64,000 nucleotides of DNA from Streptomyces aureocirculatus. Lineage in GTDB: Bacteria; Actinomycetota; Actinomycetes; Streptomycetales; Streptomycetaceae. The stretch spans positions 62,001 to 126,000 of the forward strand of contig NZ_JOAP01000003.1 of assembly GCF_000720475.1 (NCBI RefSeq). Direction: 5' to 3'. Made by a program: the position numbers and the translations under genes. Below are positions 35,685 through 49,992 of the stretch, in pieces (the first letter of the stretch is position 1; every line of letters starts with the position of its first letter). The notes beneath the pieces are model-generated. The model searched no databases. It was given only the letters and a program-made list of their open reading frames with translations, and had not been told where the DNA came from.

Positions 35685-36233
35685 ATGGACGCAGCTCAAC
35701 AAGAATCGACTGCGAGAGCACGGGAGCTCCAGCGGAATTGGTACGGGGAACCGCTGGGGGCACTCTTCCGTCGCCTCATCGACGATCTGGGCCTGAACCA
35801 GGCCCGGCTCGCCGGGGTGCTCGGCCTTTCCGCACCCATGCTGTCGCAGTTGATGAGCGGTCAGCGCGCCAAGATCGGCAATCCGGCCGTCGTCCAGCGC
35901 GTCCAGCTCCTGCAGGAGCTGGCGGGGCAGGTCGCGGACGGCAGTGTGAGCGCCGCGGAGGCGACCAACCGCATGGACGAGATCAAGAAGTCTCAGGGGG
36001 GTTCCGTACTGACCAACACGGCTCAGTCCACCACCAGTTCGGGCGCACCCACGGTGAAGCGTGTGGTGCGTGAGATCCAGTCGCTGCTGCGCTCCGTCGC
36101 GGCGGCGGGCGACATCATCGATGCCGCGGACACGCTCGCCCCGACCCACCCGGAGCTGGCAGAGTTCCTTCGGGTGTACGGAGCGGGCCGCACCGCGGAC
36201 GCCGTCGCCCACTACGAGGCGCACCAGAGCTGA
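35685..36233 (+). CDS. Helix-turn-helix DNA-binding regulator
   Basis: 182 aa. An N-terminal Cro/XRE-like HTH (about residues 18-70) includes LFRRLIDDLGLNQARLAGVL and SAPMLSQLMSGQRAKIGNP, the turn and recognition helices. A Ser/Thr/Gln linker and an Ala/Glu helical C-terminal domain follow, ending AVAHYEAHQS. Several starts are possible; ATG at 35685 with GGGGAG upstream gives a compact protein, and 35670 is the alternative. It lies 47 bp before the kinase gene and is probably co-transcribed with it, so it may be a phosphorylation target; this is inference. Confidence 0.82.
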   Translation: MDAAQQESTARARELQRNWYGEPLGALFRRLIDDLGLNQARLAGVLGLSAPMLSQLMSGQRAKIGNPAVVQRVQLLQELAGQVADGSVSAAEATNRMDEIKKSQGGSVLTNTAQSTTSSGAPTVKRVVREIQSLLRSVAAAGDIIDAADTLAPTHPELAEFLRVYGAGRTADAVAHYEAHQS

Positions 36234-36280
36234 GCCGTCGACCGGGCCGCTGCCGGGCGGCCCGGAAGGGGGGCACGACC

Positions 36281-38302
36281 ATGGGTGAGGTCTTCGCCGG
36301 CCGGTACGAACTCGTCGACCCGGTCGGCCGCGGGGGAGTGGGCGCCGTGTGGCGTGCCTGGGACCATCGCCGGCGCCGCTATGTGGCCGCCAAGGTCCTG
36401 CAACAGCGGAACGCTCACACACTGTTGCGCTTCGTTCGGGAGCAGGCACTGCGGATCGACCATCCGCACGTGCTTGCTCCCGCCAGTTGGGCCGCCGACG
36501 ACGACCAGGTCCTCTTTACCATGGACCTGATCACCGGCGGCTCCCTCGCCCATGTCATCGGTGACTACGGGCCGCTGCCCGCCCGCTTCGCCTGCACCCT
36601 GCTCGACCAACTCCTCGCCGGTCTCGCGGCGGTGCACGCCGAGGGTGTCGTGCACCGTGACATCAAGCCCGCCAACATCCTTCTGGAGGCCACCGGAACG
36701 GGGCGGCCGCACCTGCGGGTGTCGGACTTCGGCATCTCCATGCGCAAGGGCGAGCCACGGCTCACCGAGACGGACTACGTGGTGGGAACACCCGGTTACT
36801 TCGCGCCCGAGCAGATGATGGGCGCCGAACCGGACTTCACAGCGGACCTCTTTGCCGCCGGTCTGGTCGCGCTGTATCTCCTACAGGGTGCCAAGCCGGA
36901 CGCCAAGGCCCTCGTCGAGCACTTCGCGGCGCACGGCACCCCGGGGGCACCGCGGGGCGTGCCCGAGCCGCTCTGGCAGGTTCTCGCCACGCTCCTTCAG
37001 CCCGATCCGCAGACGCGGTTCCGTACCGCCACGGGGGCGCGCAAGGCGCTCGCCTCCGCCGTCGAGATGCTGCCCGAGGCCGGGCCCGACGACGAGATCG
37101 TCGAGATCTTCGACCAACTCGCGCCGCTGCCCACGGGGTTCGGCCCCGACGGCCCCCTCACACGCGCCCCCCAGCCACCACCACAGCAGCCACCTCCGCC
37201 CCCACCCCGCACACCGGGCCCCGCCACGCTCTCACCCCGCACGCCGGGCCCCGCCCCAGCTCCGCCTCCGCCGACGGGCCTCGCCACAGGCCCCGCCGCG
37301 GTCCAGCCGTCCACGCCCCCTTCCTTCACGCCACAGCCCCACGCACCGCGGCCCCACACACCGCGGCCCTCCGGTTCTCAACCGCCCCCGCCGCAGCCGT
37401 CCACGCCGCAGTCCTTCGCGCCACAGCCCCACGCACCGCAGTTCCACGCGCCACAGTCCTCCACGCCGCAGCCGTCCACGCCTCAGCCCCACGCGCCACA
37501 GCCGCGCGCAGCGCAACCCTCCACGCCTCAGCCCTTCACGGCACAGCCGTCCACACCGCCCCCCGTGGCCCAGGACCCGATGGGCCAAGCCCAGGTGACA
37601 CAGGACCCGATGGGCCAAGCCCAGGTGACACAGGACCCGATGGGCCAAGCCCAGGTGTCACAGGACCCGGTGGCCCAAGCCCCGCTGTCACAGGCCCCGA
37701 TGGGCCAAGCCCCGGTGTCACAGGCCCCGGTGGCCCAAGTCCCGGCGTTCCAGGCCCCGATGGCGCGCCCTCAGGTGACACAGGCCCCGGTGGCACAGCC
37801 GGGCGCACCCACCGCACCCAGCACCCCCAGCGCCGTACCCGTACGCCCTCCGGCGCCCCCCGCGCACCCGCCGATGCCGCACCCGGCGATGTCGGAGTCC
37901 GGCAGCTTCCCGCTGCCCCCACCGGCCCTGCCGCCGCAGGCGCCGCCTCCGCACCCCGCGCAGCCCCCCACTCCCCCCACACCGCTTCCGACGCACCCCC
38001 CTGCCTCTGCCGCTGCCTCTGTCCCTGCTCCTGGCCCGGCCCCAGCCCCGGTGGTCGCCGAACCCGCCTACGCCGCCGTCTCTCCGTACGCCGCGCAGCC
38101 CGAGCCCGTGCACGTCGGCGGCGGCCCCACACCCGGCCCCCTGCCGGAAGCCAAGCCCCCGGCCCGGCGTCAGGCGCGCCACGCCGCCGGTGCCGCCGCA
38201 CGCACGGCGCGTCCCGGGCCGCCCGCCAAGGTGGCTCTGCCGATGCTGCTGGCCGCCCTGGCCTGCTTCGCGCTCGGCTTCTGGGCCCTCAGCCGGATCT
38301 GA
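36281..38302 (+). CDS. Tail-anchored Ser/Thr protein kinase with Pro/Gln-rich repeat region
   Basis: 673 aa. The kinase domain (about residues 8-265) is complete: glycine loop VGRGGVGAVWRA, Lys in AAKVL, VHRDIKPANILL, SDFGIS and VGTPGYFAPEQMMG. Then a very long Pro/Gln/Ala linker (about 285-640) includes PQPSTPQ-type units and a decaying 10-residue repeat (QDPMGQAQVT) from a 30-bp DNA array. The last 23 residues form a membrane helix, so the kinase would be held in the membrane by its C-terminus with no outer sensor domain. RBS GAAGGGGGG. It lies downstream of the HTH gene. Confidence 0.9.
   Translation: MGEVFAGRYELVDPVGRGGVGAVWRAWDHRRRRYVAAKVLQQRNAHTLLRFVREQALRIDHPHVLAPASWAADDDQVLFTMDLITGGSLAHVIGDYGPLPARFACTLLDQLLAGLAAVHAEGVVHRDIKPANILLEATGTGRPHLRVSDFGISMRKGEPRLTETDYVVGTPGYFAPEQMMGAEPDFTADLFAAGLVALYLLQGAKPDAKALVEHFAAHGTPGAPRGVPEPLWQVLATLLQPDPQTRFRTATGARKALASAVEMLPEAGPDDEIVEIFDQLAPLPTGFGPDGPLTRAPQPPPQQPPPPPPRTPGPATLSPRTPGPAPAPPPPTGLATGPAAVQPSTPPSFTPQPHAPRPHTPRPSGSQPPPPQPSTPQSFAPQPHAPQFHAPQSSTPQPSTPQPHAPQPRAAQPSTPQPFTAQPSTPPPVAQDPMGQAQVTQDPMGQAQVTQDPMGQAQVSQDPVAQAPLSQAPMGQAPVSQAPVAQVPAFQAPMARPQVTQAPVAQPGAPTAPSTPSAVPVRPPAPPAHPPMPHPAMSESGSFPLPPPALPPQAPPPHPAQPPTPPTPLPTHPPASAAASVPAPGPAPAPVVAEPAYAAVSPYAAQPEPVHVGGGPTPGPLPEAKPPARRQARHAAGAAARTARPGPPAKVALPMLLAALACFALGFWALSRI
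37571..37800 (+). repeat. 30-bp minisatellite inside the kinase gene
   Basis: Tandem 30-bp units with core GACCCGATGGGCCAAGCCCA. The first three copies (37571-37660) are nearly identical and later ones diverge. In frame, each encodes a 10-residue QDPMGQAQVT-like unit. Confidence 0.85.
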
Positions 38303-38343
38303 TTCCCGTACAGGGAGACGTCTCTGACGCTCCATCAGGACCT

Positions 38344-39855
38344 TCAGGCCGACGTACGTACCCGCCGCCGCGCCACGGCCCGCCACACCCCGAGAACCGC
38401 GAGCAGCACGGTCCCCGTACCGAATCCGGCCCCCGCGAGCACCTTCATGGCCATGCCGCCACCCTCACCGCCTGACGCCCCCGAGGCACTGTCCCCGTCC
38501 GCCCCGGGCCCGGCGGAACCATCCCCACCGTCCCCCTTTCGCGCTGCCGATTCGTCACGCTCCGTAATGGTGAACGCGTCGGCGGGCCGCGGCGTTCCCG
38601 CGTACGCGGGTCCAGAACGGTGTGCCCCGTCGACATTCACCCGCAGCGTCAGGCCGACGGCATCCGTGCCGAACCGGGTGCCCACGTCGCGGTCGAGGTG
38701 CACCGCGAGGTAGTACCACCCGGCGAACCGCATTCCCGAGACCCGGTTGAGGGCCTCGTAGCGGTTCTCGTGGGCGACCGGCGGCAGCGCGGGCAAGGAG
38801 GTCCTCCGCTGACGGCCGTCGTACGCGGAGTCGACGTCCTCGACCCGGCTCCGTACCGGGTTGAACAGCTCCATGACGAGCGCGGACGTCACATAGTCAC
38901 CGCTGCGCGCGCCGCCGCCGATCTCCAGGGTGGCGGAGAGGCGCCTGCCCCATCCGACGGGCACGCGGTAGTAGCGCGTCTGTCCGGCCCGGACGCGGTC
39001 GGCCCACGCGCCCGCGCTCAGAGCCCTGGCGGTGGCGAAGCCGCTGCCGCCCTCCCTGGGCAGCGGTGCCCCGGCGGGCGGCTCCGGCGGGGCCGAGTCC
39101 CAGGTCTGCGGTGGGGTCGTCGGGCCCGCCTTCGCCAGGGCGGGCTCCGAGGCGACGTACAGCTCCAGATCCCAGTCCTCCGGAGAGGACGGTTTCTCCG
39201 TGGGCGCCGACGACACCGGCGACCTGGAGGAGGTGGTCCGCTCGACCACGACGTAGTACGTACCGGCCGTCCCGCACCGCCTCTCCTCCGGTCCTGCCCT
39301 GCGGACCGCGGACGCGGTGAGGGGCCGCGGATCGAGCGACGCACCGAACCGCGCGGAGCCGTAGTCGCAGGCGAACCCGTCGGCGTCCTGCACGGACACC
39401 TTGATGCCGTCGGCGAAGACGACGCGGCTGCCCGGCGCGGGCAACGCGGTGACGGAGACGTACACGGTGTCCCGGGCCCCGAGTTCGAGCCGGTAGAAGA
39501 GCTCGCTCCCCCGAGCCGCCCCTGACGACGAAGCCCCCGAAGGGGCGGACCCCGAAGGGGCGGACCCCGAAGGGGCGGACTCCGAAGACGTCGGCCCCGG
39601 CCCCGGGTGCCCGATGGCGCTCTTGTACGTCGCCCCGGGGACGAGCATCCGGCTCCCCGCCGTACTCGTCGCACCGGCGACGCTCTTCACATCGTCGGCG
39701 AACGCGTACGGATCCGGTTCGGCCCGGGCCACGGCCGCCGCCCCCTGAGACCGGGCCACCGCGCCGTCCACCAGCAACGTTGTCGCGCAGAGCACCCCGC
39801 CAAGCACCGCCCCGGCGAACCGCACCGCCTGGGCCCGCGCGCCCCGACCCCCCAC
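38344..39855 (-). CDS. Membrane-anchored extracellular protein of unknown function
   Basis: 503 aa. Signal peptide (FAGAVLGGVLCATTLLVDGAVA), a Ser/Pro/Ala/Gly stretch with three APSGS repeats (about residues 92-110), two beta-rich regions with FYRLELGARDTVYVSVTA and RYYRVPVGWGRRLSATLE, which look like two copies of one Ig-like or lectin-like fold, a Gly/Asp-rich stalk and a C-terminal helix (MKVLAGAGFGTGTVLLAVLG) followed by Arg-rich residues. Such proteins are often paired with a von Willebrand-type partner, which is not present here. It converges with the kinase gene, with about 40 bp between the two stops. Confidence 0.72.
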   Translation of the reverse strand: MGGRGARAQAVRFAGAVLGGVLCATTLLVDGAVARSQGAAAVARAEPDPYAFADDVKSVAGATSTAGSRMLVPGATYKSAIGHPGPGPTSSESAPSGSAPSGSAPSGASSSGAARGSELFYRLELGARDTVYVSVTALPAPGSRVVFADGIKVSVQDADGFACDYGSARFGASLDPRPLTASAVRRAGPEERRCGTAGTYYVVVERTTSSRSPVSSAPTEKPSSPEDWDLELYVASEPALAKAGPTTPPQTWDSAPPEPPAGAPLPREGGSGFATARALSAGAWADRVRAGQTRYYRVPVGWGRRLSATLEIGGGARSGDYVTSALVMELFNPVRSRVEDVDSAYDGRQRRTSLPALPPVAHENRYEALNRVSGMRFAGWYYLAVHLDRDVGTRFGTDAVGLTLRVNVDGAHRSGPAYAGTPRPADAFTITERDESAARKGDGGDGSAGPGADGDSASGASGGEGGGMAMKVLAGAGFGTGTVLLAVLGVWRAVARRRVRTSA

Positions 39856-40055
39856 CGCTCACCCTCCACTGATTCGCTCAAGCAAGGAATGAAATAACGC
39901 GAGTGAACTATCCGGGTGACGTCACGAAGGGCAGGTGGCGAGAAGGCGGCCCACCCGCACCGCGCCGGGAATCGCGCTCGCGTCGCCAGCCCTTTTACAC
40001 GCGGCGGAGGAACCCCGCCACCCGGGAGAAGAAGCGGGGCAAAAGGGCCCCGGAA

Positions 40056-40099
40056 CGTCACAGGGCCCCGACCGCTCTTGCGGTCGGGGCCCTGTGACG
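40056..40099 (-). terminator. Perfect 20-bp terminator hairpin after the DLW-39 gene
   Basis: Arms 40056-40075 and 40080-40099 pair completely around a TCTT loop, 16 bp beyond the DLW-39 stop. It may also serve transcripts from the other side. Confidence 0.85.
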
Positions 40100-40115
40100 A
40101 GACTGCTGTCGATGC

Positions 40116-40244
40116 TCACGAACCCGTGGGCACGGAGTCAGTCGCCTCCGTCCACAGATCCTGCTCGGCGCGATCCGCCTGGATCTGGCGGTACACGAGG
40201 AGCCCGCCGATGGCGGCCAGTGCGACCAGGAGAAGCTTCTTCAC
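40116..40244 (-). CDS. DLW-39 family small membrane peptide
   Basis: 42 aa: MKKLLLVALAAIGGLLVYRQ forms one membrane helix, then a polar tail with the signature DLW (AEQDLWTEATD). The DLW-39 family is a short actinobacterial protein found near gyrA/DUF3566 (family knowledge). GTG at 40244 chosen for the basic start. Function unknown. Confidence 0.88.
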   Translation of the reverse strand: MKKLLLVALAAIGGLLVYRQIQADRAEQDLWTEATDSVPTGS

Positions 40245-40487
40245 CGCGCGACCTCGTCTTTCCTTTGACGTAGGGGACTTCTGCCGCCCGACTATACACA
40301 CCGCCCGATACCGGTCGGTGACCTGGATCGGCCCTTCCTGCCGCCCTCAACTCCCGGGCCGCTTGCACCCATCCGGGTGGTGTTCATCTGAACATCGACG
40401 GCGCGGCGGCGTCGGTCCCGCACTTCGGGCTCGACATACACATCATGAGGAAAGTACGCAAATCGCCCAACCTGAAAGTGAGGGGCC

Positions 40488-40826
40488 ATGACCGCCTCCG
40501 CCTCCAAGGCCATGAAGCTGTGGACCGCACTCGTCACCGCCGTGCTCGCCCTGTTCGCGACGCTGGGACTCACGACGAACGCCACGGCGGCCGCCCCGGC
40601 AGAACGGGCCACGACGACGTGCGAGAGCCCCGCGAGCCCGACGGCCGCGATGGCGGCCCTGTGGACGGCGGCGTACGAACGGTCCTTGCCCCCCACGATG
40701 AAGCAACGCATCCGTGCCGAGGCCCACGGCGCCACCCCGAGCTGCCGCCACCTGCCGACGACGGACACAGAGGCCCAGGACGAAACCCAGGTGCCCACGG
40801 AGGAACATCTGGCCCCGGAGCCGTAG
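40488..40826 (+). CDS. Small secreted protein (DUF6344-like)
   Basis: 112 aa. Start MTASASKAMKLWTALVTAVL gives a signal peptide cut after ATAAA. The mature part is polar and contains LPPTMKQRIRAEAHGATP, which resembles the DUF6344 family of Streptomyces, and an acidic C-terminus. ATG at 40488 with GTGAGGGG upstream. A strong terminator follows 25 bp after the stop. Role unknown. Confidence 0.75.
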   Translation: MTASASKAMKLWTALVTAVLALFATLGLTTNATAAAPAERATTTCESPASPTAAMAALWTAAYERSLPPTMKQRIRAEAHGATPSCRHLPTTDTEAQDETQVPTEEHLAPEP

Positions 40827-40850
40827 GCACACGCTCCACCTCCCAGGGAG

Positions 40851-40881
40851 AAGCCCCCCGGCCGATGAGGCCGGGGGGCTT
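40851..40881 (+). terminator. Terminator after the DUF6344-like gene
   Basis: 13-bp perfect inverted repeat (40851-40863 with 40869-40881) around GATGA, followed by TT. The rest of the gap up to the tRNA-Ile (41125) holds CCTCGGGGGCTTTC-type short repeats (40890-40935) and no gene. Confidence 0.88.
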
Positions 40882-41086
40882 TTCGCTGCCCTCGGGGGCT
40901 TTCACTGCCCTCGGGGTCTTCTTCGCTGCCCTCAGGGGCTGCCGGGGCGACTTACGACTGGCCGCCGACCACCCCCCTGGCCGAGACGTCACCCGTACAC
41001 GCCGGGGACCGTGCACGCCGAGGCCCTCCCCAGCCCGCGCGCGTACGACAAGCCCCTGCATGCCGCCGGAGGCCCCCGCACGCCAA

Positions 41087-41116
41087 AGACCCCCAGTCGT
41101 AACCGACTGGGGGTCT
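41087..41116 (-). terminator. Terminator of tRNA-Ile
   Basis: 13-bp perfect inverted repeat (41087-41099 with 41104-41116), loop TAAC, followed on the minus strand by TTTGGC. Confidence 0.82.
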
Positions 41117-41125
41117 TCTGGCTGG

Positions 41126-41199
41126 TGGGGCTAACAGGATTTGAACCTGTGGCCTCATCCTTATCAGGGATGCGCTCTAACCAACTGAGCTATAGCCCC
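41126..41199 (-). tRNA. tRNA-Ile (anticodon GAT)
   Basis: Minus-strand cloverleaf: acceptor GGGGCTA/TAGCCCC, D-arm AGCTCAGTTGGTTAGAGC, anticodon loop CTGATAA, T-arm with GGTTCAAATCC. Discriminator A; 74 nt. It lies next to gyrA/DUF3566 as in other actinobacteria. Confidence 0.97.
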
Positions 41200-41297
41200 G
41201 CCGCGCTTTGCGGGATCGCCCCGCGCGCTGACCACTGAAGATTAGCGCACGTCCGGGCCAGTCCCAAAATCGATGAGTTCCGGCGCCCGCGGAACCC

Positions 41298-41972
41298 TTA
41301 TTCGTCCTCGGCGAGCGTCAGCTCGATGCCGCCCACGAAGCCCGCCGACAGGTTGTAGATGAACGCGCCGAGCGTCGCGAGGGCCGTCGCGAGGACGACG
41401 TCGATGACCGCGATGATCGTGGTGAAGATCAGCACGCGCGGCAGCGAGAGGAACGCCTGCAGGTCGAAGCCGTTGGACTCGTTCGAGCCCGTGGCCTCGG
41501 AAATCGTGCCGCCCACCGTGGAGAAGACGCCCATCGCGTCCATGACCATCCACAGCACGGCCGCCGCGACGATCGTGCAGATGCCGAGCGCGATGGACAG
41601 CAGGAAGCTGACCTTCATCACCGACCACGGGTCGGCCTTGGCCACCCGCAGCCTGGCCTTGCGCGTACGCGGGGTGGTGCGCGCCCCGGTGCGGGGGCGC
41701 TTCACCGAGCCGGTGGGCGCCGCCTGGTACGCCTGCGGCGGATGGTACGGCTGGCTGCTCTGCTGCGGCTGCCGCTCGCCCGGCAGGGCACCGGAGGCGC
41801 CGGAGGCACCGTCGTCGGTGTCCGTACCGACGCGGCCTCGGGTGTCTGTCACAGTCCCCCCCTGGGATCCATGAGACTCATGCGAGTCGGGTGCATCGGT
41901 GGCTGAGCCACGGGCACCTTCCGTACCGGTTCCACTCGTCCCAGCGGCTCCGGTGCCCGTGGCTCCACTCAC
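41298..41972 (-). CDS. DUF3566 membrane protein downstream of gyrA
   Basis: 224 aa: a disordered Gly/Ser/Thr/Asp/Gln N-terminal half (1-105), a basic patch (RTTPRTRKARLRVAKADP), then the DUF3566 core with two helices (about 120-145 and 180-215) and WSVMKVSFLLSIALGI. The gene follows gyrA by 18 bp and is conserved there in actinobacteria, yet has no proven role. GTG at 41972. Confidence 0.9.
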   Translation of the reverse strand: MSGATGTGAAGTSGTGTEGARGSATDAPDSHESHGSQGGTVTDTRGRVGTDTDDGASGASGALPGERQPQQSSQPYHPPQAYQAAPTGSVKRPRTGARTTPRTRKARLRVAKADPWSVMKVSFLLSIALGICTIVAAAVLWMVMDAMGVFSTVGGTISEATGSNESNGFDLQAFLSLPRVLIFTTIIAVIDVVLATALATLGAFIYNLSAGFVGGIELTLAEDE

Positions 41973-41990
41973 GATGACTCTCTCCTCGCG

Positions 41991-44585
<2,595 letters not shown>

Positions 44586-44641
44586 GGCCGGTCAAGATCC
44601 TTTCGTACGTCAGTCAGCAGCCGTCGGGGCGCCTGACCGGC

Positions 44642-46939
<2,298 letters not shown>

Positions 46940-47035
46940 TCAGCCGACTCCCCATATGCGGCCCCGGGGTCCCAGAGGCTCACAGCGGCACTCAGCGCTT
47001 CGGGAGGTCAACCGCCAGCTACAGCCCGGACCACG

Positions 47036-47791
47036 TCATCCGTAGGTGTCGCCGGGGCCCGTGCTGCCGGGGGCGCGCAGGGGCCCGTAGCGGTGCCCGG
47101 GACCGCCGGGGCCGAGCACCTTGATGATGCGTACGGTGCCGTGGCCCAGGTCCTCGTTGAGCCGCGCGACCAGTTGCGGAGCAAGCAGGCGCAGGTTCGT
47201 CGCCCAGGCGGTGGAGTCGCAGAGGACGGTCAGGACGCGCTCGTTCTCGTCGTACCGCTGTGGCACGCAGTGGTTGGCCAGGTCGTCGCCGACGATCTGC
47301 GGCCAGCGGCCCATCACGCCGCCCACGGCGGCCGGGGTCTCCCAGCCGCGCTCGGTGATCAGACGGTTGATGGCGGACCCCAGGGGCAGTGGGTCGCGCC
47401 CGTCAGCCCGCGCACCCGAGCGCAGGCCGCCGCGTCGCGCCTGCTTCTTCTGCTGCGTCGCGTCACCACGCGCGCGTGCCTGCTCCTTGGCGGCGCGCAG
47501 GGCGACCCGGGCGAGATCGACGCCGGAGGGCTCGGGGGGCTTGGGAGTGTCGGGAGCACCCGGAGCACTCGGGACGTCCGGGGGCCCGTCGCCGGGGGCG
47601 CGCCCGGAGCTGCCGGGCGCGGTGGGCCCGGATGCGGTGGGCCCGGACGCGGTGGGCCCGGGCGCGGTGGGCCCGGACGCGGTGGGCCCGGACGCGGTGG
47701 GCCCGGGCGCGGTGGGCCCGGACGCGGTGCGGCCGGATGTGGTGGGCCCGGGCGGTCCGTCGCCGCCCTGCCACGGCCCTGCGCCGGTCAT
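47036..47791 (-). CDS. dciA: DciA/DUF721-family helicase-loading protein
   Basis: DciA-type proteins interact with the replicative helicase DnaB and promote its loading (family knowledge). 251 aa: the first about 60 residues are [10 protein letters not shown] pentapeptide repeats, then Pro-rich spacer, a basic region ([16 protein letters not shown]) and the DUF721 domain (about 135-235) with [20 protein letters not shown] and [20 protein letters not shown]. The ATG overlaps the recF stop as ATGA. Domain position between recF and gyrB is the normal one in actinobacteria. Confidence 0.9.
   Translation of the reverse strand: MTGAGPWQGGDGPPGPTTSGRTASGPTAPGPTASGPTASGPTAPGPTASGPTASGPTAPGSSGRAPGDGPPDVPSAPGAPDTPKPPEPSGVDLARVALRAAKEQARARGDATQQKKQARRGGLRSGARADGRDPLPLGSAINRLITERGWETPAAVGGVMGRWPQIVGDDLANHCVPQRYDENERVLTVLCDSTAWATNLRLLAPQLVARLNEDLGHGTVRIIKVLGPGGPGHRYGPLRAPGSTGPGDTYG
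47622..47756 (-). repeat. Nine 15-bp tandem repeats in dciA
   Basis: Nine 15-bp units (core GTGGGCCCGGACGCG on the plus strand), the eighth degenerate, encode alternating GPTAS and GPTAP pentapeptides at the DciA N-terminus. Confidence 0.92.
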
Positions 47792-48912
47792 ACGCGCTCC
47801 ACCGCGCCCTCGGCCACCGAGTACCGCGCGCCGCTGAGCACGCCCGGCACGTCGTCCTCCACGGCGGCGGTCACCAGGACCTGCTCACCCGGGGCCACCA
47901 GCTCCGCGAGCCGCTCCCGGCGCCGCGTGTCCAGCTCGGCGAAGACGTCGTCCAGGACGAGGACCGGTTCGTTGCCCTCGGCCCTGAGCAGGTCGTAGGA
48001 GGCCAGGCGCAGGGCGAGGGCGTACGACCAGGACTCGCCGTGGCTCGCGTACCCCTTCGCGGGGAGCTGGCCGAGCTTGAGGAGCAGCTCGTCGCGGTGC
48101 GGGCCGACCAGCGTCATGCCGCGCTCGATCTCCTGCTTGCGGGCCTCCACGAGGGCGGCGGTGAACTGTTCGTACAGCTCCTCGCGCGCGTGGCCGACGA
48201 TTTCCGCGCTGGAGGGCTTGTACTCGAGGGCGAGCGGGCCGCCGCCGGGGGCAAGCTGCTCGTACGCCTTGTCGGCGAGCGGCTGGAGCGCGGCGATCAG
48301 GTCCAGGCGCTGGGCGAGCAGCTCGGCGCCCGCGCGGGCCAGGTGCTGGTCCCATACGTCGAGCGTGGACAGGTCCATGGAGCGGCCGCCGTGGCGGCGC
48401 GCCAGCGCGGCCGACTTCAGGAGGGTGTTGCGCTGCTTCAGGACGCGGTCGTAGTCGGAGCGCACACCGGCCATGCGCGGCGAGCGCGCGGTGATCAGCT
48501 CGTCCAGGAAGCGCCGACGCTCCCCGGGGTCGCCCTTGACCAGCGCGAGATCCTCGGGCGCGAACAGGACCGTCCGCACGATGCCGAGTACGTCACGGGG
48601 CTTGACCTGCGAGGACCTGTTGATCCGGGCACGGTTCGCCCTGCCCGGGTTCAGTTCGAGCTCGATGAGCTGCTGGCGCTCGCCCTGCCGGACATTGGCT
48701 CTGATGATCGCGCGGTCGGCGCCCATCCGTACGAGCGGCGCGTCCGAGGAGACCCGGTGGCTGCCGAGGGTGGCCAGATAGCCGACGGCCTCGACCAGGT
48801 TGGTCTTGCCCTGGCCGTTGGGGCCCACGAACGCGGTGACGCCCGGGTCGAGCGGGACCTCGACCCGGGCGTAGGAGCGGAAGTCGGCGAGGGACAGGTG
48901 CGTGACGTGCAT
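47788..48912 (-). CDS. recF: DNA replication/repair protein RecF
   Basis: SMC-like ATPase (374 aa) that helps RecA load at gaps. Walker [19 protein letters not shown] is near the N-terminus, the signature region is in the middle and the C-terminal Walker B/D-loop is [17 protein letters not shown]. Starts [19 protein letters not shown], the standard start. It overlaps dciA downstream by four bases. Confidence 0.97.
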   Translation of the reverse strand: MHVTHLSLADFRSYARVEVPLDPGVTAFVGPNGQGKTNLVEAVGYLATLGSHRVSSDAPLVRMGADRAIIRANVRQGERQQLIELELNPGRANRARINRSSQVKPRDVLGIVRTVLFAPEDLALVKGDPGERRRFLDELITARSPRMAGVRSDYDRVLKQRNTLLKSAALARRHGGRSMDLSTLDVWDQHLARAGAELLAQRLDLIAALQPLADKAYEQLAPGGGPLALEYKPSSAEIVGHAREELYEQFTAALVEARKQEIERGMTLVGPHRDELLLKLGQLPAKGYASHGESWSYALALRLASYDLLRAEGNEPVLVLDDVFAELDTRRRERLAELVAPGEQVLVTAAVEDDVPGVLSGARYSVAEGAVERV

Positions 48913-49000
48913 GGTGTGCCCGGACCTCCCCCGGCCTACTTCATCTGCTTCTCGGTGCTCCGCCCCCGCACACAGGCTGTGGACGGAAGACCGGGCTCGA

Positions 49001-49885
49001 TCAGTTCTCGCTCTTGGACTCGACCGCGTGGCCGCCGAACTGGTTGCGCAGCGCGGCGATCATCTTCATCTGCGGCGAGTCGTCCTGCCGCGAGGCGAAC
49101 CGGGCGAACAAGGACGCGGTGATCGCGGGCAGCGGCACCGCGTTGTCGATCGCCGCCTCGACCGTCCAGCGGCCCTCTCCGGAGTCCTGCGCGAAGCCGC
49201 GCAGCTTGTCCAGGTGCTCGTCGTCGTCGAGGGCGTTGACCGCGAGGTCGAGCAGCCAGGAACGGATGACCGTGCCCTCCTGCCAGGAGCGGAAGACCTC
49301 ACGGACGTCGGTGACCGAGTCCACGGCCTCCAGGAGCTCCCAGCCCTCGGCGTAGGCCTGCATCATCGCGTACTCGATGCCGTTGTGGACCATCTTCGCG
49401 AAGTGGCCCGCGCCGACCTTGCCCGCGTGCACCGAACCGAAGTCGCCCTCGGGCTTGAGCGCGTCGAAGACCGGCTGCACCTTGGCGACGTTCTCCTTGT
49501 CGCCGCCGTACATCAGCGCGTAACCGTTCTTCAGGCCCCAGACGCCGCCGGAGACGCCGCAGTCCACGAAGCCGATGCCCTTGGCGGCGAGCTCCTCGGC
49601 GTGCTTCTCGTCGTCCGTCCAGCGGGAGTTGCCGCCGTCCACGACGACGTCGCCCGGCTCCAGGAGCTCGCCGAGCTCGTCGACGGTGGACTGGGTCGCG
49701 GCTCCGGCCGGCACCATCACCCACACCACGCGCGGGCCCTTGAGGCGGCCCACCAGCTCTTCGAGGCTGTCGACATCCGCGAGGTCCGGGTTGCGGTCGT
49801 ATCCGATGACGGTGTGGCCTGCGCGGCGGATGCGCTCGCGCATATTGCCGCCCATCTTGCCGAGACCGACGAGACCGAGCTCCAT
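49001..49885 (-). CDS. gnd: 6-phosphogluconate dehydrogenase, short (NAD-type) form
   Basis: Oxidative decarboxylation of 6-phosphogluconate in the pentose phosphate pathway. 294 aa, the short homologue class common in actinobacteria between dnaN and recF. Cofactor motif [12 protein letters not shown], substrate motif [13 protein letters not shown], and catalytic Lys/His region [19 protein letters not shown] are visible. The Asp-Arg ([10 protein letters not shown]) after the Rossmann fold suggests NAD rather than NADP; this is inference. Confidence 0.93.
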   Translation of the reverse strand: MELGLVGLGKMGGNMRERIRRAGHTVIGYDRNPDLADVDSLEELVGRLKGPRVVWVMVPAGAATQSTVDELGELLEPGDVVVDGGNSRWTDDEKHAEELAAKGIGFVDCGVSGGVWGLKNGYALMYGGDKENVAKVQPVFDALKPEGDFGSVHAGKVGAGHFAKMVHNGIEYAMMQAYAEGWELLEAVDSVTDVREVFRSWQEGTVIRSWLLDLAVNALDDDEHLDKLRGFAQDSGEGRWTVEAAIDNAVPLPAITASLFARFASRQDDSPQMKMIAALRNQFGGHAVESKSEN

Positions 49886-49992
49886 CAGTGCTTTCCTAAC
49901 TAGCGACGTGGCGTGGGGGCACCTGCAGTGCCCGCGGCACTTTCGTACCCGCGTCCGAGCCTACGCCCGGACGCGGCCACACACCTGTGGGC

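Noticed and set aside
38344..39855. Calling this protein a type VII secretion partner or protease accessory
   Set aside because: No catalytic or ESX motif and no such genes nearby; left as unknown function.
39903..40097. Short open frame ahead of the DLW-39 gene
   Set aside because: Covers the terminator hairpin at 40056-40099 and has no RBS or motif.
47622..47756. Regular repeats that could look like a CRISPR array
   Set aside because: 15-bp units without spacers, in frame within dciA; a coding tandem repeat.
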